The notes under the pieces: generated by a model | Database searches by the model: none | What the model was told of the DNA's origin: nothing | What the model saw: the letters and a program-made list of their open reading frames with translations, nothing else | Origin: an uncultured Clostridia bacterium | GTDB taxonomy: Bacteria > Bacillota > Clostridia > Lachnospirales > CAG-274 | Direction of reading: 5' to 3' | Assembly (NCBI GenBank): GCA_947585865.1 | Contig: CANPXH010000024.1 | Span: 1-34,446, forward strand | Length of the DNA: 34,446 nucleotides | In this document: positions 14,727 through 25,088 of the stretch, in pieces | How the letters are laid out: each line of letters starts with the position of its first letter | How positions within the stretch are numbered: position 1 is the first letter of the stretch | Program-made: the position numbers and the translations under genes

Positions 14727-17399
14727 TTATGCCTCCAATCTTACAAGAATCATTAATCGAAAGTCCGGATATATATGACTTCCTTTTTTATATTCAGCCT
14801 CAATAGATGCCCTTTCTCGTTCTAGTCTTGCCAGTCTGGAACGACGGATATTGTCAATACCTATATGCTGCGCTGCCTCTATTCTCAACTGTAAAGCATA
14901 CATATATTTATTATAGTTCTCTTGATTAAGCTGAATTTGCTTTTCCTTTAATTCAACAAATGTATCATAGGCAAAATCCATGCTCTGTTTTTCAAGTCGC
15001 TGATAATCGTTATCTCTAATGTTAGGTGTTGCCTTTACTGTCAATTTACTGTTGCTGTCAAGAAAAACATCCATAATACGTTTACCCGCCAACGGACGGA
15101 GAACAAAATTTTCATTAATAAATATGGGTATAATACGCTTACCACTTTCATCATCTGAAATAGACAATTCCCACAGCATAAAATAGCCTGCTTCATTAGG
15201 GAAATCTTTAATTCCAACAGACATAAGCTGAGATATTCTGTCCTGTATAATATCAGTACGCAAATGCCTTATAATTTCTTCGTCATTGATGCTGATACGG
15301 TCAATAAGTCTTAAATCACGACCCTGCCAGCGCTCATAATATGTAAGCATATGGCGAAGCGCTGAATCAACATCAAAATTAGATTCAGTACCTACCAATT
15401 GTTTCAAATCCTTTTCTTCACGAATAATATCTTTATATTTGTGAACATTAGCAATTTGCTGCTTTACTTCTGATTCAACAGGATACATATTTCTCTCCAC
15501 AGAATGAGGTTTTCCGATAGATCTCATATAAACATCTGTGAAATCAAGCTCAGCCACCTCACTATCCAGAACATCTGAATATTTATCAACACCCAGTTCT
15601 TTAAAAATAACAGAAAGCTTTTCCTCAAGAACCTCACGAACACGATTTTCAACAGTATCAGCAACAATAAAATTATAAATATGAACATCTCTCTGCTGCC
15701 CGATACGATCTGCACGGCCGCATCTCTGCTCAATTTTCATAGGATTCCACGGCAAGTCATAGTTGATGATAATATTTGAGAACTGAAGGTTTAGACCTTC
15801 ACCACCGGCATCGGTAGAAATGAAAACATTTGTCCTATTTCTGAATTCCTTTAAAGATTCATTACGTTCGTCCAAACTCATGCTGCCATTCAACACAGAA
15901 ACACTAAAACCTCTGTTTTCTAACAATGTTTTCAGATACTTCTGTGTACCAACAAACTCAGTAAATATGATAATCTTTTGACTACGATCATTGCTGAGTA
16001 TTTCATCAATAGTATCGATCAATCGCTCTACCTTCACGTCAGGATGCTGAAACTCTGCCTGCTTTGCAACAGAAATAATACGTTCAAGCTCTTCAATTTC
16101 TTCTGTCATATTCAGGGACATAGCTTCAAGAACTTCTTCAAGACCATCTTCTATATCTAAATCTACTAAGTCTGACTCTGTTAAATTCCCTAGTCTGGTG
16201 TTCTGAGTTTTCAATACCTCCAGTCGGCGTTCCAAACTTTGTCTAACAGCTGCCGTACTGCTTGTAACCATTCTCTGCATAATAATCAGCAAGAAAATTA
16301 AACACATATTCTTGTTACGGTTACGTCTTGCTTTATCATATGTTTTAGATACATAATGGCTTACCAATTCATATAACTCACGTTGGAAGGTGTGTCTCTC
16401 GTCCCACTTCATTGTAACAAGATGTGTAATTCGATTTTTGAACAGTAGATTACCATTATTATCAATAGCCTCACGCTTCTCTGTTCTGATAAGATACGGA
16501 GCTACCTGTTCCTTTACTATAGACTTAGCATTGGGAAATGCTTCTTCGTCCAACAGTCTTACAAGACGTAAAAACGGTTCTGTTTTTCCATTATGAGGTG
16601 TAGCGGACAACAACAGTAAATATGGGCTGGACTGAGAAAGCAAATATCCCAGCTTATAACGAGCTACTTCTCCGGATGAGCCTGCGACACGATGAGCCTC
16701 GTCTATTATAATTAAATCCCATCCGCTATTTATTATAGAGTAAATTCGTTCCTTATTATATTTTTCTACACGTTCATCCGACCACCCTGCATGTTTTTCT
16801 ATAGGCTTGATAGAATCCATTGGAGAAATTATCTGGTCATACTGCCCATAAACATCATCTGTATCGGTTAATCTGCGAATTGTATCATAATCTGATGGCA
16901 ATATAATATTAAACTTTTCGTGAAACTTCTCCTTCATTTCAGATTCCCATTGTGTAACAAGACCTGTCGGACAAACGACCAAAATGCGTCGAATAAGCCC
17001 ACGGCTTTTCAATTCCTTTATGATCATTCCTGCTTCAATAGTTTTTCCAAGACCAACCTCATCAGCTAATATAAAACGAATGTTATTTGTCTCCATTACT
17101 CGGTTCAGCACATGTATCTGATGAGGGAGAGGAATAATTCCACTTGAGAGCGCAGAAAGAAATCCACCGGCAGTCTCATTTTTGATTTTTGCAAGTAAGG
17201 TTACATACCGCAAATAATCTTCGTCATACTCAATGGAATTTCCCCTTGTGTTCAATTGTTCTTCCGTTGCTCTATAAACACGACCTGTTGCAGGATCAAA
17301 AACTTTATAGGAAGTATATCCCCACATTTCGATCTTTTCCAGTATCTTTACATTGATACTTTCTGCCGTATCAAAGGCAAAATCACCAACTTGAAACAT
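14727..17399 (-). CDS. brxHII: SNF2/DEAH helicase, BrxHII-like
   Basis: The protein is about 890 aa. I choose ATG at 17399, with GAGGG 6 nt upstream, rather than the GTG one codon earlier. Superfamily 2 motifs are complete: FILADEVGLGKTIEAG (about 109-124), DEAH in IIIDEAHRVAG, LLSATPHNGK, IIFTEFVGTQKYL, STDAGGEGLNLQ and QRCGRADRIGQ. The C-terminal third is helical with a charged coiled stretch. The SNF2-like helicase class with this motif set is the BrxHII member of BREX type 3; the same class occurs as DrmD in DISARM, but the PglZ and DUF6079 neighbours argue for BREX. In canonical type 3 loci it follows the methylase directly; here kwaAB intervenes. Confidence 0.9.
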   Translation of the reverse strand: MFQVGDFAFDTAESINVKILEKIEMWGYTSYKVFDPATGRVYRATEEQLNTRGNSIEYDEDYLRYVTLLAKIKNETAGGFLSALSSGIIPLPHQIHVLNRVMETNNIRFILADEVGLGKTIEAGMIIKELKSRGLIRRILVVCPTGLVTQWESEMKEKFHEKFNIILPSDYDTIRRLTDTDDVYGQYDQIISPMDSIKPIEKHAGWSDERVEKYNKERIYSIINSGWDLIIIDEAHRVAGSSGEVARYKLGYLLSQSSPYLLLLSATPHNGKTEPFLRLVRLLDEEAFPNAKSIVKEQVAPYLIRTEKREAIDNNGNLLFKNRITHLVTMKWDERHTFQRELYELVSHYVSKTYDKARRNRNKNMCLIFLLIIMQRMVTSSTAAVRQSLERRLEVLKTQNTRLGNLTESDLVDLDIEDGLEEVLEAMSLNMTEEIEELERIISVAKQAEFQHPDVKVERLIDTIDEILSNDRSQKIIIFTEFVGTQKYLKTLLENRGFSVSVLNGSMSLDERNESLKEFRNRTNVFISTDAGGEGLNLQFSNIIINYDLPWNPMKIEQRCGRADRIGQQRDVHIYNFIVADTVENRVREVLEEKLSVIFKELGVDKYSDVLDSEVAELDFTDVYMRSIGKPHSVERNMYPVESEVKQQIANVHKYKDIIREEKDLKQLVGTESNFDVDSALRHMLTYYERWQGRDLRLIDRISINDEEIIRHLRTDIIQDRISQLMSVGIKDFPNEAGYFMLWELSISDDESGKRIIPIFINENFVLRPLAGKRIMDVFLDSNSKLTVKATPNIRDNDYQRLEKQSMDFAYDTFVELKEKQIQLNQENYNKYMYALQLRIEAAQHIGIDNIRRSRLARLERERASIEAEYKKGSHIYPDFRLMILVRLEA

Positions 17400-17408
17400 C
17401 ACTTACCC

Positions 17409-18296
17409 TCATTTCTTAAGTATTTGCCGTTTTGAATTTGCTAAAAATGTTACTTGTGAAAAAGGACCTTTATATGCTTCTTCATCAAGAAAGCCTAGAA
17501 TTATCTTAATTTGTTCCTTATCATTGGGAATAAAAATCTGATCATTATTAACAGCAAGTTCAATTCCCACATTTTGAGCTAATTTCTTAATTTCTAAAGC
17601 AGAATGGCTTTTCAGCACTCCAGAGTCATTGATTAGGGCTATTTTCCTTCGAATAACTGTATTTGCCATTGTTGCAAAATCATCAGAATTTTCAAAATCT
17701 AGAATTGAACAAGATGTAAATTGTCTCACTTCTTTATTTGTAGCAGAACGATAATATCCATTCAAATCAAATACCTGCCGAGCGAAGAAAAAAGATGAAA
17801 ACAACAAATCATCATTTGAATAATAGCAATCTATTGCATTAGAAATACTTATGCCAAAGGCTTTTTCACGTCTAAAAGTGTTTTTAGTCCAAAATAGATT
17901 TATATTATTTGTAGATATGTACTGTTCTTTACGAAAGCGTTGAAAAGCTACATGAAACATTTCCGACTCATCTTTTTCATAATAGTTACCAACAAATACG
18001 GACTTTATAGGAGGATATGTATCACCGATTTTTTCATATGGTGAAACTCCAAGAGGATTTCGAATTGCATCTTTTATTTCATCAGGAAGTTGAAAATTAC
18101 TAATGCAAAGATACTCATCTTGCTCAGGTTTATAACCACCATCAAATTCTTCCCTCCTTTTTCCTTCAATTAAATCATGAACTGCTTCCGAAAAGTCAAA
18201 GCATATGTTTTCTTGTGTTTCCGCATCGAGTTCCAGTCTTTTAATTGTCTGTTGATCATCAGCGCATACTATCATAACCGAACATTTATCAAACAT
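17409..18296 (-). CDS. kwaB: KwaB-like DUF4868 protein of a Kiwa module
   Basis: The protein has 295 aa and is soluble. Features matching KwaB (DUF4868) are the N-terminal SEAVHDLIEGK segment, a central FARQVFDLNGYY strand and the C-terminal signature FLDEEAYKGPFSQVTFLANSKRQIL. The last corresponds to the conserved end of the family (L-D-D-x-Y-x-[SG]-P ... [AN]-S-K-R). KwaB is a DNA-associated effector that works with the membrane protein KwaA. Its ATG is 2 nt after the kwaA stop with AAGGAGC inside kwaA, and it ends 9 nt before the helicase start. Slightly shorter than the about 315 aa of the described family member, with no visible truncation. The adjoining four-helix membrane protein strengthens the call. 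Confidence 0.8.
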   Translation of the reverse strand: MFDKCSVMIVCADDQQTIKRLELDAETQENICFDFSEAVHDLIEGKRREEFDGGYKPEQDEYLCISNFQLPDEIKDAIRNPLGVSPYEKIGDTYPPIKSVFVGNYYEKDESEMFHVAFQRFRKEQYISTNNINLFWTKNTFRREKAFGISISNAIDCYYSNDDLLFSSFFFARQVFDLNGYYRSATNKEVRQFTSCSILDFENSDDFATMANTVIRRKIALINDSGVLKSHSALEIKKLAQNVGIELAVNNDQIFIPNDKEQIKIILGFLDEEAYKGPFSQVTFLANSKRQILKK

Positions 18297-18298
18297 TT

Positions 18299-18823
18299 TT
18301 ATTGCTCCTTATCTAACAGTAAAAATTCAAATATACGATTTACATACTTAATCTCTCTTTTGTTTCTTAGTTTCCTTTTGCTTATTAGTACACACCCTGA
18401 CATTCCGTTCTCAATATCTACACAATAGAAATGATAGTGTTTACAAAACAGTAATGGATTTGGAATTGCTGAATTTACAAATGGTGCAACGACTATGATA
18501 GCAAATGCAATTGTCGCCGCCAAAATTAAACTGAAACCTTTAAGCACAATGCTCGCAAACGGAAGCATGTAAGAGATAAGGTATGTAACAAACCATGCGT
18601 CATGGGCAGAAAAATTATTTATCCTAATTGCAATTGGTGGAAGATTTTTCTTAAAATAACTAAAGGATGCTGTAAAAGAAATTACTAAAATAGCAGAAAC
18701 AACTACACAAATTATTGGAACAACCAAGGTCTTTTTCTGAATTCCCCAAACAATTGCAAAAATAATACAAAGAGGTGTAGCTGCTGAAAAAGTATAAATA
18801 CATCTTTGCAAAAAATTTGGCAT
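18299..18823 (-). CDS. kwaA: KwaA-like four-helix membrane protein of a Kiwa module
   Basis: I choose ATG at 18823 (174 aa) because GGGAGGA at 18832-18838 is 7-8 nt away; the ATG at 18829 is too close to it and overlaps the methylase stop. Four transmembrane segments are seen at about 9-27, 32-55, 76-93 and 95-113. A cytoplasmic C-terminal domain (about 118-174) includes a CKHYHFYCVDIENGMSGCVLI beta segment and basic KRKLRNKREIKY. This topology and size match KwaA, the inner-membrane sensor of Kiwa. Sequence conservation of KwaA is low, so the call leans on topology and on the DUF4868 neighbour. It begins 2 nt after the pglX stop. Confidence 0.75.
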   Translation of the reverse strand: MPNFLQRCIYTFSAATPLCIIFAIVWGIQKKTLVVPIICVVVSAILVISFTASFSYFKKNLPPIAIRINNFSAHDAWFVTYLISYMLPFASIVLKGFSLILAATIAFAIIVVAPFVNSAIPNPLLFCKHYHFYCVDIENGMSGCVLISKRKLRNKREIKYVNRIFEFLLLDKEQ

Positions 18824-18825
18824 TA

Positions 18826-21378
18826 TCATATCCTCCCAAGACTAATATCGTAATACATAAGTAAATTTGGATCCTCCTGTATAGTCTGCTCAGGCAATCG
18901 TTCTGCAACATTGACGATTGCTTGATAATTTTTATCCTTCCATAGTTTTGAAAAGCCGGCACGAATAGCTTCAGAACGGAATACTTTAAGTTTGCCCTTA
19001 GACTCAAGATAGGACTGAAATTCCTTCAGCAGGTTCTTCTCACGCAGTTTGGCAAGGTCACCGCTCTTCGTAAGGTCAGGGATATACCACTTGCCATCGT
19101 CATCCTTGAGGAAGTTCTCTTCGAGGATTTCCATGAGTTCAGGCATCTTCTCTCGTTTATCAACGGCCTTCAGCTCTTGCATAAACTTAGGTTGAAGTTC
19201 TGCATAGGTCTGATGTCCGCTACCGGAATCTTCGTCTAGCTGCTGATATAACCAACCAATCGCTGATTTTTCATCTGAAACAAAGAGTGAAAACTGTATA
19301 TTCTCAACTTCACAGAGAGCGCGTTCTTTGTCGTACTCATTGACCTGATCTGGGAGGAAGTACATGTTGTCTCGTTTTAAGAATTTTTCATCAAGTCCAC
19401 GATAAAAATCCGTTGCATCCATCGGAACAGAAATTCCGTTCATAATATGGTAAGCTATCATTCTATCCCAAAGAAGAAATGCCTGACGTTCCTGTATTAT
19501 CTGAAGTTGATTGCCGTGTTTGAGGCAAACGGATACATTTGCAAGATGTTGTCTAACAAAGGCCCATGTAGTGTATTCGGTTCCTGCTTTCAAGTGAATC
19601 TCATCAAGGAATTCAATTCGAGGCTTATATGCGGAAATAACCAAATCCTGCTTAATAGCTTGCTCTGCCCCACGTACCTGATTATAGCTTCCTTGACCTT
19701 TATTCAAGGTATGGACATCTGCAATAATAAACCCAGCCTTTTGAATTGCCTCACTAATTGCGTTCCAAACGGTATTTCTTGAATTATGAAATTCAATGGT
19801 TATCCAATGATTAGGCTTTAATACTCTGTAGTATTCTCTCAAACAAGACTCCATCAGAGATTGATATTCTGCAAAGCGTTTGTTTTGTTTAGGACTTACA
19901 ATTGCTTCAGGTTTAATCTCAGTAATAACCTTAAACCAAGATTCCCAAATAAAATTCAGCTCAGAATAGTTGAGGTTATCTCCAAAAGGTGGATCTGTAA
20001 AAATATAATCAACACTATTCTCTGGAATCGTCTTCATATCAGCAAGACTCCCACACTGAGTAATGGTTGTCTTCTGTGCTGGATAGATCGCCTTTTCTAT
20101 ATCTTTATACTTACGTCCAATAGTATCAATGACATTCTTTTCTGCGTTTAAAGACGTTATACAAAGTGTACCATTTAATGAACCATTGCCTGCCTTCAAG
20201 CTCCAACTGTATTTATTCATTTTTGATACTCTGAACATTGCCGATGTTATCGTAAACTTGGCATGGGCAGAGTGAGCATAGTTCATTGCTGCCCCCAGAA
20301 TAATCAAATTGCGTTTCGTGAACATCTGGTGAACGTATAATATTCCTAATCTTTCAGGATCATCCGTTTTATCGCCTACACGAATCAAATTGTTCGGTAC
20401 CCAATAAGGGCAACTCATATCATCAATCTTTTTGATAAGCGCCAAATCATCTTCATCAGGAGTTTTTTCATAACGTTTACCTTCATAATCATATGTAATA
20501 GAAACAGGAACAAATTTGACAAGTTTTACTGTTTTACCGATAAAATCATCATATCTAATATCAACTGCTCGTGCACAGTTTCTCTTAATAATTTCACAGT
20601 TACAATGTTTGCAGTAATACACTGTTTTTACCTTTTCGGATTCATTTGCCCACGCCATATCCCAGAATACGTTTTCTTTACCGCAACGAGGGCAAATCAA
20701 GACCTCCGACCATATCATTGAATTAATGATCCCTTTATGATTTCTGAAGTTCAGCATCTGTTGATCACCTTGAATGCCAATGTGGTTAGTTTCATACATC
20801 CATAGGCATTCTTCACGAGTCCGTCTCATAATTTCATCCATCTCAGCGCAAAACTCGGATCTATCAACAGGTGAATTAACATTATGTGCAATAAATGTAG
20901 CTGCAGGGGACAAATCATTAAGAATTGCATAACGAGTTCCCCACACGATTCCTTTTTCCTTTTTTTCAATATTTAATCTTGTAGATGTATCAGCACAAGC
21001 ACACATTTGTGCAGCCACCCCAGTCATTCCTGATCCACAGAAACCATCAAACACAATATCTCCCGGTTTAGTATAATGAAGGATGTATTGCATTATTGCT
21101 TTGTAAGGTACTTTTGTGTGATACATATGAGCATTATATATAGGATCACTTTTTTCAGCAGTTACATCAGCAGCAAACGGCTCACAGCGATAATCATCCG
21201 TCGCCTCATCATATGGCGTTCCATTTTCCTTGATAAATTCCTCTATAAAAGGATTTGGACAAGCTGTATAATAAGGTGCATCAGAAAGGGCAATAATATC
21301 CTCATCGCTTCCGATAGGGAATCCTTCAATATTTCTGACCTTATCTATATCTTCTTTTGTCAGTTTTCGTTTTTCCAT
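18826..21378 (-). CDS. pglX: PglX-type adenine-specific DNA methyltransferase (PglXI, DUF1156 style)
   Basis: The protein has 850 aa. The SAM-binding motif I is DIVFDGFCGSGMTG at about 107-120. The catalytic motif IV is DPPF at 462-465 (DYIFTDPPFGDNLNY). A CPRC...CKHC zinc ribbon at about 229-260 and a SELNFIWESWF segment are typical of the DUF1156-type methylases that mark host DNA in BREX type 3. Motif I preceding motif IV by about 350 residues reflects a large inserted target-recognition/zinc region. It starts 4 nt after brxC stops and shares its end with the kwaA start region. Expected to methylate an adenine in a non-palindromic site to mark self DNA. Confidence 0.9.
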   Translation of the reverse strand: MEKRKLTKEDIDKVRNIEGFPIGSDEDIIALSDAPYYTACPNPFIEEFIKENGTPYDEATDDYRCEPFAADVTAEKSDPIYNAHMYHTKVPYKAIMQYILHYTKPGDIVFDGFCGSGMTGVAAQMCACADTSTRLNIEKKEKGIVWGTRYAILNDLSPAATFIAHNVNSPVDRSEFCAEMDEIMRRTREECLWMYETNHIGIQGDQQMLNFRNHKGIINSMIWSEVLICPRCGKENVFWDMAWANESEKVKTVYYCKHCNCEIIKRNCARAVDIRYDDFIGKTVKLVKFVPVSITYDYEGKRYEKTPDEDDLALIKKIDDMSCPYWVPNNLIRVGDKTDDPERLGILYVHQMFTKRNLIILGAAMNYAHSAHAKFTITSAMFRVSKMNKYSWSLKAGNGSLNGTLCITSLNAEKNVIDTIGRKYKDIEKAIYPAQKTTITQCGSLADMKTIPENSVDYIFTDPPFGDNLNYSELNFIWESWFKVITEIKPEAIVSPKQNKRFAEYQSLMESCLREYYRVLKPNHWITIEFHNSRNTVWNAISEAIQKAGFIIADVHTLNKGQGSYNQVRGAEQAIKQDLVISAYKPRIEFLDEIHLKAGTEYTTWAFVRQHLANVSVCLKHGNQLQIIQERQAFLLWDRMIAYHIMNGISVPMDATDFYRGLDEKFLKRDNMYFLPDQVNEYDKERALCEVENIQFSLFVSDEKSAIGWLYQQLDEDSGSGHQTYAELQPKFMQELKAVDKREKMPELMEILEENFLKDDDGKWYIPDLTKSGDLAKLREKNLLKEFQSYLESKGKLKVFRSEAIRAGFSKLWKDKNYQAIVNVAERLPEQTIQEDPNLLMYYDISLGRI

Positions 21379-21381
21379 AGT

Positions 21382-24300
21382 TTAGCCCTCGCTTTCCTTT
21401 CTTTTAACCACGATGCGAAGCTTTTCGGCATTCTTTCCCTTGGTATAATCCTTAACCAATTTTGCGATTTCGGAATTAAATTTCATTTCATCCATAGGCG
21501 GCAGCTGTTCCAGCTTTGCCATCAATTCATCTGTATCTATAACTACAGGTTCAAAACCCTTCAACAATTCATTGACAGACTTAACAAAAAAGTCATCTAT
21601 ACATTCCGGTAATGCGCCGCTGCCAACAAAGCTATCAATAACTCGCTGTTGCTCTGCTGACAGAAAAGTCTTCTGGCTTTCTACAATAGGATCGGAAATA
21701 GTGTCCAATAATGTCTTAGTCCACTCAGCTAACAAATCTTCTATACGGCTTTCCAAATCATCCAGAACACCATATGTATTTTTCTCTTTATCATCAAGGT
21801 GATAACGGCAATGAGGACAAATATGAGTAGTCTTCAACTCTTCCGGTGTCAATTCATAGCAAACCTTCAATCCTGACATTTCAGCTTCAATATCAGACAG
21901 CTTTGCAGTGGACAGTATATCAATGGAACGCAGCTTACACAGGTTAGCAAATACTTTACCCTCCCTGATACCGTTACGGCGTTTTGCCTCAGTAATATCC
22001 AGTCTTTTTTTCTTATGATTTTCAAAGTAAATATCTATATACTTTGTCTTAAGCCGGGAAAGTATTTTTTCAACATCCTGTGCAGCCATATCCCCGGAAA
22101 TCCCGTCCATAATATTATCACGGACAGAACGAAAACTTGCCTTTGCATCATCGATTTCTGTTTTAAAGGCTTCACCCAAATCAATAAATTCAATATTGGC
22201 AATATAGGAAACTATATCAGCACATCCTGTCTTGAACTCCATGAACTGCTGAATACACTTCATTAACTTGATTTGCCTGTCCAGCGTATCGATTTGCTCC
22301 ATGGAAAGGCTGAAATTGTTCAGTTTGGCAGGAGTATTAAATTTAACAACATAATCGCTAAATTCTTTACGGATTGCATCACATGCACCTTGAAGCATTT
22401 TAACTTCAGATGCACTTGCCAATGGCTCTCCCCACAAATCAAAACTGTTGTTCAGCTTGCTTGCAGCAATAGTAGATTGATTTGCAAGTTCCTGTGCTTT
22501 TTCTGTCAATTGAGTAACACCCTTTTCATGATTTTGGGGATTGTCTAACAATGCAGGATTAATGTCTAAAACTTCAAACAATCTCTTCAATTCAGCCATA
22601 GCGACCTGAGATGGCCTTGAAAGATATTTAAATTCATATAAATCCAGTACATTTATCTTAGGAATCTGATCAAGATTAGATGCCGTTATTGTTCTTCCGT
22701 CTTTCAATGTTATGACTACATAGCCGCCATATACCATTGACAAAAAAATAATCGGTGTGAATACATATTCTATGCTGAACTTCTTGTCAACAAACATTTC
22801 TCCAAAACGTTGCTCAAAAATATCAGAATAATTCAAAACACCTTTTGGCGGCAGAGCACGAACCTTTTCTATATAGTAAGCAGCGTACTTGGAATTTTCA
22901 GGTCTGATCTTATCACCATCCAGAATGCCGAAGCTCTGCAACATAAGAACAGATTGCTGTGATTTCCTCCCGGCAAAATGATCAAATGCCGCACGTACAC
23001 ATTCAATCATGTTGCGGCGTGTGATCTTTGTTTTCATAACAGGAAATTCAGGATATTTTTCGTAGAAGTATTCATCAAAACACAAGGAAGCCGCAAGGTC
23101 GATGGTATCCTTAAATGTCATATCACAATTATAATTACCCTTCAGCATTTCTATCATTTGACACTTCTGTCCCTTATACATCACATCAAAACAAGTGTTC
23201 TTATTTTCACTCAGATACTTTATCAAGCGCTTGCGAAGCATATGTGCTTTATTCAAATATGCATCCTTATCCTTACCTTCACTTATCTGTGCAAGGCTTT
23301 GTGCTGCAGAGTATAGGCTCATATCATCATAAAATTCCTTAGAAGATTTAAAGTACAGATATACTTCATCGGATAAATTCTTAATTTTGGCAGCATTTTC
23401 CTCATAGGGCGGCATAATGTGAATATAAAAATCTCGCTCCGGATGTGCGGTACTGCGCTCTCCCGGAAGTCCCATAAACAAATATCCCTCACGGAAAATA
23501 TTGTGAGAATTCCAATTCAAATCATATTCATAAATATTGAAATTAGGAACATATTGCCTTGCATTCCACTCAAGACAACTATATACAATGTCATAAAAAT
23601 AACGATTTAGTTCACTATCAGCCATAATAGAAGCTTTCTGCTTAATTTTCTCATCATAGTCCACAATTTTGTCCACATCTATATAATATTGGTTGTTAGA
23701 ATCGTTATAAATAATGAACTGACCGGAAACTGTGGTCATAATATCATGCAAAATAGCATTAACAACAGAAAGCAGAAAGTCAGCATCCTGTTCCGGCATA
23801 GACAGGTACAGGCACAAATCGTCTTTCATATTTTCAGCAGTCAAACCAAACTGCACATCCAAACCATTGGTAGTCAATCTATGTACACTTAACGCATAAA
23901 TAATTTTTATCGCCATCGGCTTATATATTTCTTTCGGAAAAGCACGATTGATAATATCCTCCAACTGCTGACTCGCATTTACAACACGACTGATGGTCAC
24001 ATCACTCTTAAGCAGGCCATTGGATTTGATAGCCGGCCAATAATTATCAAATGAAATTATACCGGGTGCATCCTGAGGAACATCCGTATTGAAAATATTC
24101 TTGATTGTCACAGAAATATTTTTTAGAATATGACGGTTTTCTATCAGATAAATTTTATTAAATACATCTATGTAGGAAGGATGGATCGGAAACAACTCCA
24201 CAAACTCATCCAGCCGTGAAGACATGCCTGTATATAAACTGCAAAACTGTTCCAGATGTTTACGTATCATAGCTTTCTGCTCCGATGTCTTTTTCAGAAT

Positions 24301-25074
24301 ACGCTCAGATACAACATAAGATGTAGCTTCTTTTGTGATAATAAGCTGAGAAAAACGGTCACTAACATGCTTCAATGTGTCCGCCACAAAGCTAAAGCGA
24401 GGATTATCAAAAATCTTTTCCTGCATACCAAAAATTACACGCAGCTTTGATTTGGAACACATTTCACCAAGAGCACGGAAAAACTCAAGGTCAAGAACAA
24501 TTTCTCTTTCATTGCGAGAAGATAAATATGAAAGAAATTCATCAACGATTATAAGATATCCCTTGTCAGGATACTTTTCTGAAAAAGCTATCATCATATT
24601 CTGAACAACATTCTTCAGGCTTTTTACACTGCTATATTCGGGAATTTTAAAATCAATTCTACGTCTATCGAAATCGTCCTGTACATAGCTCATAATAACA
24701 TTATACAAAGGCATAACAACTCCGCCGATTTCTATGCGCAGAACCTCAAACCTTCCTGCTATAGGTTCCATTTGCTTCGCAAATTTCTGATTCTGAAGAT
24801 ACTGTAAATTATCTGCATCTGTCGCAACAGCTGAAATAACAGACATAAGGTGAGATTTACCTGTACCATAATTGCCGACTATCAGAACTCCTTTGTTATC
24901 TACTACCTCATTCATTTGAAGCTGATCAATAACAGGAGCCTGAAGACCTTCTGCCATATTATCTGACATTACGTATGTTTTTACATATTCACGAGCTTTG
25001 TCCTTGTTGTCCGCTGTAACAAGCTGAATAACATCTTCAATTGGATTAAAACTAATAAGTTCTGAATATTTCAT
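21382..25074 (-). CDS. brxC: BrxC-like DUF6079 AAA ATPase
   Basis: The start at 25074 is chosen because AGGAGG lies 7 nt upstream; longer readings begin inside or too close to that site. The protein is then about 1230 aa. Walker A is GNYGTGKS at about 67-74, Walker B is YLIIVDEFLSYLS at about 155-167, and FGMQEKIFDNPRF is a sensor-like region. Long helical stretches (about 850-1080) resemble coiled coils, and a CPHC...H zinc-binding site (HICPHCRYHLDD) is near residue 1105. BrxC/PglY ATPases are core BREX components and interact with DNA. It follows brxF-like by 14 nt. Confidence 0.9.
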   Translation of the reverse strand: MKYSELISFNPIEDVIQLVTADNKDKAREYVKTYVMSDNMAEGLQAPVIDQLQMNEVVDNKGVLIVGNYGTGKSHLMSVISAVATDADNLQYLQNQKFAKQMEPIAGRFEVLRIEIGGVVMPLYNVIMSYVQDDFDRRRIDFKIPEYSSVKSLKNVVQNMMIAFSEKYPDKGYLIIVDEFLSYLSSRNEREIVLDLEFFRALGEMCSKSKLRVIFGMQEKIFDNPRFSFVADTLKHVSDRFSQLIITKEATSYVVSERILKKTSEQKAMIRKHLEQFCSLYTGMSSRLDEFVELFPIHPSYIDVFNKIYLIENRHILKNISVTIKNIFNTDVPQDAPGIISFDNYWPAIKSNGLLKSDVTISRVVNASQQLEDIINRAFPKEIYKPMAIKIIYALSVHRLTTNGLDVQFGLTAENMKDDLCLYLSMPEQDADFLLSVVNAILHDIMTTVSGQFIIYNDSNNQYYIDVDKIVDYDEKIKQKASIMADSELNRYFYDIVYSCLEWNARQYVPNFNIYEYDLNWNSHNIFREGYLFMGLPGERSTAHPERDFYIHIMPPYEENAAKIKNLSDEVYLYFKSSKEFYDDMSLYSAAQSLAQISEGKDKDAYLNKAHMLRKRLIKYLSENKNTCFDVMYKGQKCQMIEMLKGNYNCDMTFKDTIDLAASLCFDEYFYEKYPEFPVMKTKITRRNMIECVRAAFDHFAGRKSQQSVLMLQSFGILDGDKIRPENSKYAAYYIEKVRALPPKGVLNYSDIFEQRFGEMFVDKKFSIEYVFTPIIFLSMVYGGYVVITLKDGRTITASNLDQIPKINVLDLYEFKYLSRPSQVAMAELKRLFEVLDINPALLDNPQNHEKGVTQLTEKAQELANQSTIAASKLNNSFDLWGEPLASASEVKMLQGACDAIRKEFSDYVVKFNTPAKLNNFSLSMEQIDTLDRQIKLMKCIQQFMEFKTGCADIVSYIANIEFIDLGEAFKTEIDDAKASFRSVRDNIMDGISGDMAAQDVEKILSRLKTKYIDIYFENHKKKRLDITEAKRRNGIREGKVFANLCKLRSIDILSTAKLSDIEAEMSGLKVCYELTPEELKTTHICPHCRYHLDDKEKNTYGVLDDLESRIEDLLAEWTKTLLDTISDPIVESQKTFLSAEQQRVIDSFVGSGALPECIDDFFVKSVNELLKGFEPVVIDTDELMAKLEQLPPMDEMKFNSEIAKLVKDYTKGKNAEKLRIVVKRKESEG

Positions 25075-25088
25075 TATCATTCCTCCTC

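Noticed and set aside
14727..21378. DISARM system
   Set aside because: The SNF2-like helicase and methylase could suggest DISARM, but PglZ, DUF6079 ATPase and BrxA/BrxF-like proteins are present and no phospholipase D or DrmB protein is seen, so BREX type 3 fits better.
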